From Piper betle (lineage: Eukaryota; Streptophyta; Magnoliopsida; Piperales; Piperaceae): DNA of 64,000 nt. Numbering within the stretch: the first letter of the stretch is position 1; every line of letters starts with the position of its first letter. Shown here in pieces: positions 36,262 through 47,560 of this stretch. Location: contig JAURVB010003124.1 of assembly GCA_033002965.1 (NCBI GenBank), forward strand, positions 124,001-188,000, written 5' to 3'. The position numbers and the translations under genes were made by a program. The notes under the pieces are model-generated. The model was not told where the DNA came from. It saw nothing but the letters and a program-made list of their open reading frames with translations, and searched no databases.

Positions 36262-37176
36262 GTTACACTCCTCATCAATCTATACAAAACAATATCTATT
36301 TACATGCATTTAAATTAAAACTCTAATTCACTATTATTGTCCATTAACATGCATTTAAATTTAAACCAACACCTATTTATAATCACACCATTTGCATCAC
36401 AATAAAATCATAAAACAATTCATTATCAAATAAAATCAGATAAAATTGTATACCTAATCATCAATCACGCGGCGATGGCAACAAGGTTGTGGCTAGCTCG
36501 AGTGAGGATTGTGCGGGAGAGGTAAGGGAGAAAAAGGTGAAGGGAGTTGGGTGAGAAGGATGGTGGCGGCTAGATGGTGATGGCGTCGGAGGTTTGGAAT
36601 TAATAGGTGTCGGAGGGGGGGAGCGAGTAGTTGGGAAGAAGGTCAGGAGTCATCTTGTAAGGTGTTGGGGGAAGAAAACGAGTGGTCAAGGGGAGAAAAC
36701 GGGTGGTTAGGGAGAAATGAGTCGTCGGGGAGAAAAATGAGTGGTCGTCTCGTAATTAAAACTTGACTCAACTCCAACTCAAGAAAAATAATACTTACTC
36801 GTAATAATTCCTAAAAAAACTAGAAAAATAGGGAAATCCCATAAAATATAATACACTTTATAACATCACAACAACATACTCTATAACTAATAATCCACCC
36901 AAACTGTCCGTAATGTATCCTAATGCGTTATTCGATCTAAAAATAATTCTACGATCTAATTAAAATAAATAAAGAAAATCTGGTATATTCTCATATATTC
37001 TGATAACGTATTCTGCTATTGTCTTACTGACTTTATCATTATATACTTAAGCACACATGACTCTCATAGTTCATAACAAAAAATCGGCCTTAGCTCGGTA
37101 CACGTGTTCTAAAATTGACCTGACTGAAATTAACTGTCGAACCGGTCGATTCAGACTTTATAGGTTTTACAAGGTG

Positions 37177-37440
37177 AGTGCATGTACTTAACCAAACTAG
37201 GTTAGCAAAGAGGCTAAACCTAGCCAGGCAAGCACATAGACTCAACCAGACCATGCTAGCAAGGAGGCTAGATCGAGCTAAGGGAGTTTATGGACTCAAC
37301 CAAACTAAACTATCCTATGCTATCAAGGAGGCTGGATCAAGTCGGGCGAGCACATGGACTCAACCAGACTAAGTTAGCAAGGGGGCTAAACCGAGCCAAA
37401 CGAGCACATGGTCTCAATCAAACTAGGTTAGCCTCTTAGC
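37177..37440. repeat. Right half of the minisatellite split by LTR D
   Basis: Four or five units of about 60 bp follow the pattern GAGCACATGGACTCAACCAG, then ACTA(A/G)(G)TTAGCAAGG, AGGCTAAACC and GAGCC. Joined to 16722 without D, the text reads …GAATCGAGCTAGGCGAGTGC…, a proper unit boundary. Confidence 0.8.
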
Positions 37441-40190
37441 TTAACTAGCCTAAAAAAATGTACAGATGATTTGGTGGGCAAACTTTATTTAAGTTTTCTT
37501 CCAAAGTCTACTAATTTTTTACCTGACCGCTAAGAGAACCTCTAGTCTTGAGTAAAAAATGAGAATAAGAGACTATATTTATAGAGGACAAGAGGTGTGG
37601 TTAATTATTAAAAATGTCCAAGAATATTCTTTTATGTTTGACGTCTCTATGTACAAATCCGATTTTTGAGAAGATTTTTTGTAATCTTTAAGATTTTATT
37701 TTAATGTTATTTAAAATTTATCAAAAAATCTCAAAAAAATCAAGTTGGTTATGTCCAATGAAAAATCTATAAATAATTGAAAGTTGGCTATCTTTAATGA
37801 CAAGTTTGTAAATAATTGAAAATTACTTGTGTTTAACAGTAAATCTATAAATAATTTGACTTATCTAAAATTGCTCTAACGTCTACCTATAGTTCTAACT
37901 TTTTCAAATAAAAACTTTATTGTTCGAAGTTTGAACAAAATGAGTTCTCTCTCTAAAGTTTTATAATATTTAAAATAATTATTATGGGTTATTTCTTAAT
38001 AAATTATAAATCAAAAATTTATTTGATTCAATTAATTTTATTTTACCTTGACACTGTTTTTATATTAAACAGTGATTATACAATCGTCAAATAGTGGATT
38101 GTGAGCGGCGTTTACCTTGACACTGTTTTTAGTGACAATCGTACCTTGGTCAACCCTATGACCCATTGTTCAGAAGCGTCCGAGCCTTCAATTGATTGAA
38201 GATGAGTAAATTCGCGCACAAACAAGAATATTGCTGATATTCTCGTATCGTCTGTTGCTTGTACGAAAACATCTCTTTATTAATATATGAAATATTTAGC
38301 TGAAGTAAGATTATGTATAAATACAAATTAAAAATTAGGTGGGTACTAAAAAATAAAATAATATTTTAAGTGACTAAACATACTTAAATAAATTTTATAA
38401 AATTTTTAAGCCAAATAAAACAATAATTTAAATAATTTAATTATTTGTAATGAAAAAAAGCTGAAATATAAAAGATTAAAATTTTTATTGATTTTAATAT
38501 TTAATGAATTTGATTTTTTATTTTAATTAAAATTAATCAAAGATGGTTAATAAATCAAGATTTCTAATTTGCTTAAAATTATAGTTAAAGAGTTTGTAAC
38601 AATAGTTAAAAAGATAATCCTAAATTAAGCACCAAGCATATGTACGCATTAAAATTAATAAAAAAAAAAGCAATAAAGTGGAGATTAATGTAATCTTGAT
38701 TTCCCATGAAAATGAGAAATAGTTTGTATCAGAAAAAGAGTTCTCGTGAGGTAAATAAAGAGGAGCAAATTTTATTATTTGGAATGGAAATTATGAGGTC
38801 GACTAATACGAGTTTTATAGTTAATATTTATTTAAAAAATATGGTCTTATATAAATTTAATGTCAAAATAGCCCAAATTAAATTAACTACTGCAATGAAA
38901 ACCCTCAAGCTTTAGTGTAAATAAATACAAAATATTTTTTTAATTTTAATCCTCTATATAAATGAGATATGCATTTTTTTCTTTTAAGGCGCATGAAGGG
39001 ATTACATCAGCATATAAAAGGCTAATTAAACTAATAATGTTTTATAAAGAAGTTATTGATGATATTAATAATTTGAATTAATTATTTTTATTTCACGTGA
39101 CGTTAAATTAGATTTAATTTTAATTTTCCATAACTAGTAGAAAATTACTAAAATTATCAATTTTAACGCTAAAAAAATTTTATTAGCCTACGTGAAAGTA
39201 AAATACGTGTGAGCACACACAAGGGCGCACCCATTGCGGTGTATGCGACATTACTTTAGATTCTAGAGAAGCTTAATATAGAGATGAATTATGGCCCATT
39301 TGAGGTTAGCTAGGCCATGCTAAGTGATTGTTCGACTTAATAAGGATTAGAATTGGATATTTTGCATGAGATTTATTGTGAACGGTGCTCATGCTTAATC
39401 CTTTTTATATAAGCATAAGTACATGTTGTAAAATAGGATTTCGTAATAATTATAAAAGATAATCAATTTTTTTAATAAATATATAAGTATTTTACAGCTT
39501 GGCGAATATTAATAAAATGAAAACTTATTCTTCTTCTTAAAGAATTTGTTTCTTCTAAGATAATTATAAATGGTATATAGATAATTTAAGGTTGTAAGTT
39601 AAATGTAGTAGCAGAAAAGCCAGACTTAATTAATTTAATTTTAAAAAAAGCAGGTCAATAATTGAGCACGTCATACACCTTGACTCACTCTGTGAGCACT
39701 CCTAAGTCCTAATTTAATTCTTAATTAATTAATTAATTAAATGAGATTCTAGCTCAAAAATGAAACTAGGAACGGTTTGTTAGGGTTTAAGTCGTCTTAG
39801 ATCAGCTAAGTCGGAGCTCTAATTATTGTAATTTTTTTTATATTTATAAGGTTTATTTCAATTAATTTTATATGTTGTGTACATTGATCATACAGATTGT
39901 ACGATAAATAGGTTATAATTCTTTCTTACTGCACTCGAAATTAAAGAGGTTTGTTGTATTTTGGGGAATAATTTGCACCTGCAAGCTCTAATGTGTGGGT
40001 GGCCCGGGATAATATTTTCTATAATTTGTTTTTCCTTTGCATTTTTTTGGGTAGTAACAAATTTGAAAATTTCAGCCCTTTTTTTTCAAGTTTGCTGTAC
40101 CATTAATTTCAAAGGCTTTAGGTGGCCCACTTATCCTTCTAATTGGTCTAAATAGAGTCTAGTGGACCCCACTCACCGTTTCAACAAATT
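37441..40190. other. AT-rich spacer, no gene recognised
   Basis: Only short open frames occur. A 20-bp string (TTTACCTTGACACTGTTTTT) occurs twice, near 38043 and 38112. A homogeneous stretch rich in TTAATT/AATTAA repeats lies near 39700-39740. No transposon ends could be fixed. Confidence 0.4.
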
Positions 40191-40224
40191 AAAACATTAA
40201 TTTCTTTTTACAAATACGTTATAA

Positions 40225-40700
40225 GCAGGTGAAATAAAAAGAAACTCGGTTAATCTCAAAAACTCATTTGATGTCACACGAAAAATACACTTACAGTTTG
40301 CCATTGGATTAACCAAGTCAACTTCGCATTGTGAAACCCAGTTGATATCACACAAAAAACACTTACAGACTACCATTGGATTCCAGTCAACCTCGTTTTG
40401 AGAAACAAGGTTGGTAGAATACAAAAAACATATTTTCAATTGAATAATTTGTTAGCCTAAATATGCAGTAGACCTCAGGTTATGAAATTCACTATATAGA
40501 ATGCGAAAAATACACTTATGGAGTACTTCGTTAACCAAGAGATGAAAAATCTGGATAACCTTGTCTAGTAAAACCCAGATAGGAGAACACAAAAAAGACA
40601 CTTATAATCAATTACTTCATTAACTCATACACGAAGTATCCGCTTTACCTCGCGTTGCGAAACCCAATTGGTGGAACAAGAAAAACTCATTTTCTCACGT
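40225..40700. repeat. Degenerate tandem repeat, units of about 80-90 bp
   Basis: A module of the form GAAACCCAGTTGATATCACA, then CAAAAAACACTTACAG and CCATTGGATT recurs about five times with increasing divergence to the right (for example GTGAAACCCAGTTG near 40330 and GCGAAACCCAATTGG near 40657). Confidence 0.6.
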
Positions 40701-41084
40701 TGCACAAAGTGAGATTTTACCTATTTATTGTGTAATGTATAGTGAAAAATCCATCTTCCTCACACTGTCAAAATTAGTTTTTAACTATTTTATTAAGCTG
40801 AGTTCTTTTATTATACATGAGTTTTGAAAACAGAGTTAATTGTTTCTATTAGTTATGTTAATTTGTGGAATCAAGGTAGATTTTACATGGACGGGGCGTA
40901 TTTTGGGCACTAAAAAAAATAGTATGGCCAAAAAATTTCCCTTTTTAATAATAGCATCATGTATGTAGCCCAGTTGGGTTGAAGTATTTCGAAATACCAT
41001 CTTTATTTTGGGGAACCAAGAAACCATTCAAACTTATTTTTGCAAAAAACAAGTAAGCTACATAAACACAAAAGATCACAAGTA

Positions 41085-42060
41085 TCAAACTATATATGAA
41101 CCCTTTCCATGGCATCCTCCGTTTTCCAATTTGCTTACAGTCGTCTCTTCACAATCCTTGCCTTCCTTCAACGGCTTCTTCATAACATAGTCAATACCAT
41201 TCTTCATGGTCTCACCAAGCTCCACCTCCTCCCACTCAAACTCCTTCACCAAATTTGCCACCATCAACTCCAAATGCAACGTCCCCAACCCCATTCCATG
41301 GGATCCGGGACCCTCCCACACTGCCCCGTCCCTCCCCAAACTCACCAACATGAAGTTCACGTAGGTGTCCTTAGGTATAGTGTACCCTCCATGGTCACTT
41401 CCTCCGTCACCCTATGCGGTAACAATGTATGTATGGGAGGGTGCCTCCTTAGTGTCTCCATCACAATTGACTTGAGGTAGGACACCTCCTCAGCTCCTCG
41501 TCTCCCATTAACCGTCCGGCGAATCGATCTTTCCCTCCGGCGACGGCGATGATTTCGTCGAATAGCTTCGCTTGCACTAGTGGTTGTTTGACCAAGTTGG
41601 CCATGGTGGACTACAAGGTCGAGACGACGGTGGAGACGCCAGCGGTGAGGAATTCGTAGCATAGTGTGTTTATCTCCGACTCCTCGAGCTTCCGGCTGTT
41701 GCCGGGAAGCTCGACGGCGAGCAGCGAGTCGGCGTAGGAGACGATTGCGTCGCCGTTATTAATCTTGACATTTGTGAGAAAACGTTTAGCTCGAGATTGC
41801 ACCAGGGGGAGAAGGTTGTCCACGAGTCGGCGCCAGACGGCTAGCTTCTCCTTCCACATTCCCGGGAAAACGTATTTTCCGACGATGGGGAAAATGTGGA
41901 AGACGAAGAAGCGGTTGAGGCTCTGGTGGCTGGCCTGCACCGCCGCCATTTCCTCCGCCACCGCCTCGTCGTCGAGCTCCTCCCCGAACACCATCGCCAT
42001 CGCCACCGCAAATAGAGCATGCCGGAAGCTCTCAACCGCCGGACTACGCCGGCCGAAAAT
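41085..42060 (-). pseudogene. Cytochrome P450 pseudogene (CYP89/CYP77-like), heme segment deleted
   Basis: On the minus strand: ESFRHALFAVAMAMVFGEEL, WKEKLAVWRRLVDNLLPLVQ, LEESEINTLCYEFLTAG (helix I), STMANLVKQPLVQAKLFDEI, SYLKSIVMETLRRHPP (helix K, ExxR intact), LLPHRVTEEVTMEG, TYVNFMLVSLGRDGAVWEGP and MGLGTLHLELMVANLVKEFE (helix L). These belong to a plant A-type P450 close to CYP89A/CYP77A by motif. Lesions: the roughly 200 N-terminal residues are absent; the I-helix AGxDT reads AGVST; a TAG lies at 41613-41611 in the expected LQW motif; there are frameshifts near 41483-41488 and 41385-41387. A deletion (junction about 41296-41311) has also removed some 45-60 residues, including the heme-binding Cys. 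It cannot encode a P450. The WD40 gene lies about 1.6 kb to the right in the same direction. Confidence 0.85.
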
Positions 42061-43683
42061 TTTTTAACGATGAAATGACAACATCGTATAATGTTAGGGA
42101 ATGAGGATGAAAAAATATTATAAATTCAATATTAATGTTGGGAAAGTACATACGTGGTATAAAGAAATGGTTCTCACTTTTAATGCTACAATTAAAAGCA
42201 GAAGGATCCTTGGCCTGCTGGCAGAACACGTCCACCCAAAATGATCTTAGCCAGATCGTAGCAGATGATATCAGAGACTCAGAGAAACCAAATTACCTGA
42301 AAGTTGAAAACAATTTTATTAGCAGTTCAAATTTTCCTGACTTATACAAAACATTATTAAGAGAGGAATACTATTGGTTTGGTCCTCTCTGCAAAATAAC
42401 CACGCTCATTAGCGAGAAACATAGACCTGCTATTTTTCTGTGCGGGTAGAGCATGCCCAATCTAAGGCATGTATAGGTTTCTGAAAAGAAAGCAGATACG
42501 GGTACTTTCCTCAAAACCAAGAAAGCATATTCCAAATATGAGAAAAAACAGAATACCGGCATCATACCATACTTTCTTCTTGGTATATTTGTAATAAGCA
42601 AACTGTTGCCTTTAAAATCCACAATCCAGACGAAACAGAAACTACCCTACTTCCCTACCATTTCACAACTGCTTGCTCCAGACCCAACAAACAAAATTTT
42701 GCACATTCTTTCTCTAAAGAATCAGACCAATTATTCTCGGTATATAACAAGAGCTTTTACACAGTAAGGGAGGGACCATATCCCACTCTTTCTCTGGCTA
42801 CAACAAAACTATTACATCTTAATAATACATGGAGAGGGTACAGGAACACAACCATATGAACTCTGTCCCTGATACACCAAAAATGAAAAAAAACTCCTTT
42901 CATTTTCCAAAGAACAAAACAGGAAGAAGTTACAAGACGAAGTGTCAGTTAGATAAATTAGGGCAGTCCCAAGAAGTCATCCACCAACCGAGGCAAAAAT
43001 TTGAGATGGGCAATTGGAGAAGACGGGTTGTCGTACTATAAATGGCTCGAAACAGGCTCCACCCAACCACCCAACCACCCAATCCGGTTCTGCCTAAGGT
43101 CATTTTAGCAGAGGGCAAGCCACACTGCTGTCTCAATCATGCCTGAGGAGATGACTCGTAATAAATCATTAAGAAATGGATGGTACACCCCAACCAAAAG
43201 AGAAAAGAATGTGTCAAGAACATGGCTGAAATCCAAGTCACCAGCTTCTGCTCCAAATTTTTCAATGAAATAAAGGTCCCACCAGATTATAGTTTATACA
43301 ACTTCAATCAGCCCATAACACTTTATCTATCCTTCTGAATCGACTGCCATGAGCAACCTAAGTTAATCAATAAATGAATGGTATCTCTGTTCCAACTAAT
43401 TCATCCCCGTTAGAAGGTACGTACACCAGCAAATCCTCGACATCTGTCTAGGCCACACCAATTATAATACAGCTCCAGAACATTGGCCAACATCAGTTAG
43501 TTGGCCAAGGCCCTCACTTCACCCTGAACATGCTGAAAAACTAGAACACTGTACTAAGGCTGATCTTTTCCATCTTTTGCATCACAAGACTGCAGGCCAC
43601 CTAAAGCCTGGGGTTTTAGGGACAATCCACGCTAAATTCTTGGCACAGGAAGGCTCCATCACAGTTAGTCCATTTTTAAAAGG
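42061..43683. other. Region 3' of the WD40 gene, no coding exon seen
   Basis: It presumably includes the WD40 3' untranslated region at its right edge. A 104-codon plus-strand frame at 42135-42449 has no family match. The tandem string CCACCCAACCACCCAATCC lies near 43065. Confidence 0.4.
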
Positions 43684-46600
43684 TTAAAGACGAAGTGGCA
43701 GCCCATAATTGAGGAATGTCCTGATTCTCCCATCCCACCCTGCTGTAACAATCACCATGCCCCATGCATGCGAGGAAGTGATATTCTGGTAGGAGGCTTT
43801 GAGAAACTTGTAATAATGAGATTTGTGGTCGCTTGATGCAAGCGTCGGCCTATTTGCAGTTGGAAGCTTCTCTTCTGGCCAAGTAGCTGAAACCTTCGGT
43901 GTAACTTCAGAGAAGAAACCACGGTTTAATGAAATCCTATCACTTGAACCATTACAAGAAAATTCCAAATGGCAGCGACAATCATTTCCTCTATTAGAAG
44001 CTACACCCCTGAAAATTAAGTTGCAAGATTCCAGTGTTCTGGGTGGGATAGAAGCTGAAGTTTGTGATGTAGAACCAGGCCAAGGAATGGCAACTGATAC
44101 ATGCGTAGAAAAAAAGCGCTCACAGGACCATATGCTCTTTGGCTGATTAGCTTTAGGCCCATCTAAGCTATTATAATTCCATACGTAAACATTTGAATCT
44201 TCACTGGCAGATATTATATGCCTTCCATCAGAGCTGAAAGATGCAGAGATTTGACTTCCAGCATTTCTGAGGCCTGGTACAAACAATAAAATTGTTAAGA
44301 AATATGATAAACATGGTTAGATTTATGAAATACAAACTAAAATCCACGAGCCAGTACCTTTATATTTGGAGACAATTTCGTGCCCATCTAGAATCCGTAT
44401 TTGAGAATCAGCTGAAGTGACCATAATTTTCTCCGGATCAGTAGGAGAATACTGTTATAAATCAAATAGCAATGTCGGAACTCTAGCACATATTTTCAAT
44501 AGCAGAATTTTGAAGCCAATATATATTTTTTGAAAAGAAAAATATAGAATAATCATAACAATAATTACCTGGAAACCTGTTATTCTGCTACACAATTTCT
44601 TTTTCCCTTGTAGGCATATTACAGCATCCAAAACCAAACGATTGCCTAAACATGACACATAAATCAGAGAGATGAACGTTTAAGTCTTGGCCCATCATAT
44701 ATTACCTCAAACAAGAAAATACATACAAAATCATAATCATGATATAAAATATTCAGAAATTCGTGACAAACGATAAGCTACAATGGGAGATGTGAACTCC
44801 TCAAAAAAATGAAAACTTGGGGAAAAAAAGGAGAAACAAGAAGAAAAAAGAAAACACATTTAAAAATCGTATTTTATTTTATTTTTGAAAAATGCAAACA
44901 AAAGTAGCCCTCGTAAACTAACCTGACACACTGTAAAAGCGGCAATTCCCAGTCATGGATCCAACAATTCCTCCCTGAAAAAAAAGCCAAAAAAAAAAAA
45001 ACTAGTAAGCAAAGGAACAATCACATATTCTTCAAAAAAGTAAGCTGAAATGTCACAAACCTGTCCATCAGGGCGGTAGCAAACAGCAGTAACTATATCC
45101 CTTACATCCGTCCAGTCAACAACTAGACCACCCTCAGTATCCCAAACTCGTACTTTACCATCTATTGAGCCACTGATGAAAAAATTCTCATCAACTGGAT
45201 TAAACTGCACACACGTAACTGCATCCATTCGAAATGAAAAATGGTTGGTTAAGAGCAAAGAATGGTACAAACAAAGGAGTTGAAATGAATTAAAACTGCA
45301 CAAAAATTACCATAATTATTGTGGGAGAAAATTTTGAGGCAGTCATTGGATCCAACTTTCCAGAGTCTAACAGTTTTATCGACAGAAGATGAGAGCAAGT
45401 ACTGCACAACATCATTTTACAGAAGTTTGAAACATCGTTCTTTCAAAAAGGACAACGAAAAACTAAGAATCTAAAACCAGGCTGCAAAGAAATGGCAAAC
45501 AAACCTGACTACTTGACCAAGACAAATCCAACACATCGCCGTTGTGACCATAGAACTCGTGTATAGGCTTATCGGATAGATGGAAAACAGTCTGTGGTAG
45601 AATTGCACAGGGGGCTGCGCACTCCTCTTAGTCTTCTTCCCTTCCTCAATCTTCTCCTTATCCATGTAAAAGGAGTTAACTCAGAGGATTTATTAAGCTT
45701 GAAATAAACACCATTTTGGTCTCTTGGAATGTGCTGAACTCCACTCTTAGAATCCACCACCTGCCACACACGGACAACACCGTCTTCTCCTGCACTCGCC
45801 AAGTACTTCCCATCCAGGCTAAACTTCATTGTCAAAATGGGGCCAACGTGAGCTTCAATCTCCTGCCCCATACAGAGGGCCGACAACTCCTTATGATGTT
45901 TTTTAGTGGTTCGAACTCTAACAGAGGAAACTCCATCTTTGGTATCACCATCTTGATCACCCTTTTGTCTATCAACAACACAAGTCACAACTCCCAGCTT
46001 CTTCAACCACCCCTTCTTCGTCCTCCTACTGACCACCGACCCATCCGAATCACTCCCTCCGGCAGCCTCTCTCTGCATAAACCTCTGCACCAAAGGGGAC
46101 AACCCAAGACTTCTCTGGAACTCCTCCATCGTATACAACCGATTCGAACCAAGCTGGCGAAGCCGCCTCAAATTCCCATCCTCCTCCCACTCGTCCACAA
46201 CAAACTCCGTCCCGTCATCCAAGTTCCGGAACCTGCAACGGAAATTTTCCTCCGGAAAACCTTCTTCGGAGAAAGAATGGCCGTCATTGGACCAGGTCGA
46301 GCTGGAGGACGACCTGCTAGAGGAGAACTCCTCGATGAAACAGGAGCTCCTCAACACCGCCCCACTGCTCCCCGTCAACCTATCCATGTCAACCGAAACC
46401 CCATTTGACTCCACCACTCCCCCATCCCATCCAACCCCATCATCCTCAAGAACTTGCCCCTCCTCTCCCGGACGCTGTCCAGGTTCTGCACCCATATCTC
46501 ATACCCAAACCCTCCGGAGCTGGAGCTGGAGCAGGCAGTGTCAGGAGTAGCACAATCAGAAGCACAGTCGGAGAAGGACGAGATGTCCTCCCTTGTGTCA

Positions 46601-46776
46601 AAGAAGCATTCGTCTTCCTCGTCACTAACACAGCAAGATCCCATTTTTACAAGCTCTCAACCCATGAAAGAGGATCCCAGACCCGCCTTTTAAAGCCCCC
46701 ACCCCCTCTCCACCAATGGTGGCCGCAATGCAGCGTTTGCTTCGATCTACAACAAATGGATCATCCTCCCCACAAC
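43684..46776 (-). CDS. WD40-repeat protein gene, 7 coding exons, with three single-base frame breaks
   Basis: Coding exons are 46644-45505 (within a larger exon from 46776), 45401-45311, 45218-45061, 44974-44923, 44645-44569, 44451-44358 and 44273-43684, all GT-AG. If exon 1 is allowed three missing bases, the total is 735 codons. Motifs in order: N-terminal [87 protein letters not shown]. The WD40 units follow: [20 protein letters not shown]…[16 protein letters not shown]…[24 protein letters not shown]…[22 protein letters not shown]…[13 protein letters not shown], and [20 protein letters not shown]…VYVW. This is a plant WD40 family related to WDR44-type proteins, of scaffold role. Frame breaks lie near 46419-46423, 45668-45671 and 45610-45614. 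A likely leader exon ends at 47327 and splices to 46776. Confidence 0.85.
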
Positions 46777-47327
46777 CTGAATAGAATAAAGAAAACAATT
46801 TTTTTACCCAACATCAGACACAGATCCCAACTCTAGCTTACATTGAACCTAGTCTTAACCGATGCAGTGATCAACCATCAAACAAACAGTAAAAAATGCG
46901 AATTTCGCAGTAAAAAAAACCAATTCTCTCAACCAAAAATATATATGTATGTATGTATATATATATCTACCCAACATTCAGACCCCTAACGCCCAGACCA
47001 CAAGCCAGAGAAGATCACACCATCATTACACAAATCCGATCTCGTCGAATCCATCCCCACCCGCCCAAGCACCTAAAAAACAATTGAAAACAACAAAACA
47101 AAACAAGAACTTCCACCTCCCACAAACACACAATCAAAAGACGCAACCTTTCTCAACTCCGCCACCCAAACCACCACCAGAAGCAGCGGTTCCGCGCGTG
47201 TGCTTCCACCGAAACCGCCCAATCAACCCCCACCTAAACCATCCCAGACCGCCGCCGTTCCACCACCCCCCGCCAAAACTCCCCGAAAAAACTACCAAAA
47301 ATTTCGAAAAAAATGCCGGACAATACC

Positions 47328-47560
47328 TCGTTCCGATCAGCGGACGAAGGGTGTGTCGAAGGAAGGGAGAGAGAGGGAAGGAGGAGGAGAAATTGAGGCT
47401 GCTTTTTCCTCCTCGGGTGATGGTACTCCTCCTCCCATCTCCTTCGTCTTCCTCTCTCCCATCTCGACAACTCCTCATCTCATCCAAGAAGAAAACTTCC
47501 TCTTTTTGCAAAAATGCCCTTGTCGTTTTTTAAATTGCGTTTACGTCCGGACCGACCGAA
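47328..47560 (-). promoter_or_regulatory. Probable 5' leader exon and promoter of the WD40 gene
   Basis: A CT-rich, moderately GC-rich minus-strand stretch ends in a donor at 47327/47326 (GAACGAG|GTATTG). The matching acceptor (TTCTTTATTCTATTCAG|G, 46777/46776) has a good polypyrimidine tract. The 550-bp leader intron between them is AT-rich. Long plus-strand open frames across this area mirror the pyrimidine bias and are not genes. Confidence 0.55.

Larger units (their letters stand above)
16723..37171 (-). mobile_element. Solo LTR D, oldest layer of the nest, broken by later insertions
   Basis: D starts TGTAACACCTCAAATACGG and ends ATAGGTTTTACA. It is flanked by AGGCG (16718-16722) and AGGTG (37172-37176), a 5-bp duplication with one change. 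Its surviving segments are 16723-16745, 19701 to about 20003, about 32141-33404 and 36262-37171, which together form one diverged copy of the 3-kb LTR. The gaps are LTR A, retroelement E and LTR F. Strand follows the TATA-like box, which reads on the minus strand, and is inferred. Confidence 0.8.

Noticed and set aside
42135..42449. 104-codon plus-strand frame between the P450 pseudogene and the WD40 gene
   Set aside because: No recognised motif; a frame of this length is expected by chance in this much sequence.
45716..46836. Plus-strand frames of 87-230 codons
   Set aside because: They mirror the WD40 coding exon on the minus strand, which has clear family motifs; the plus-strand peptides are antisense.
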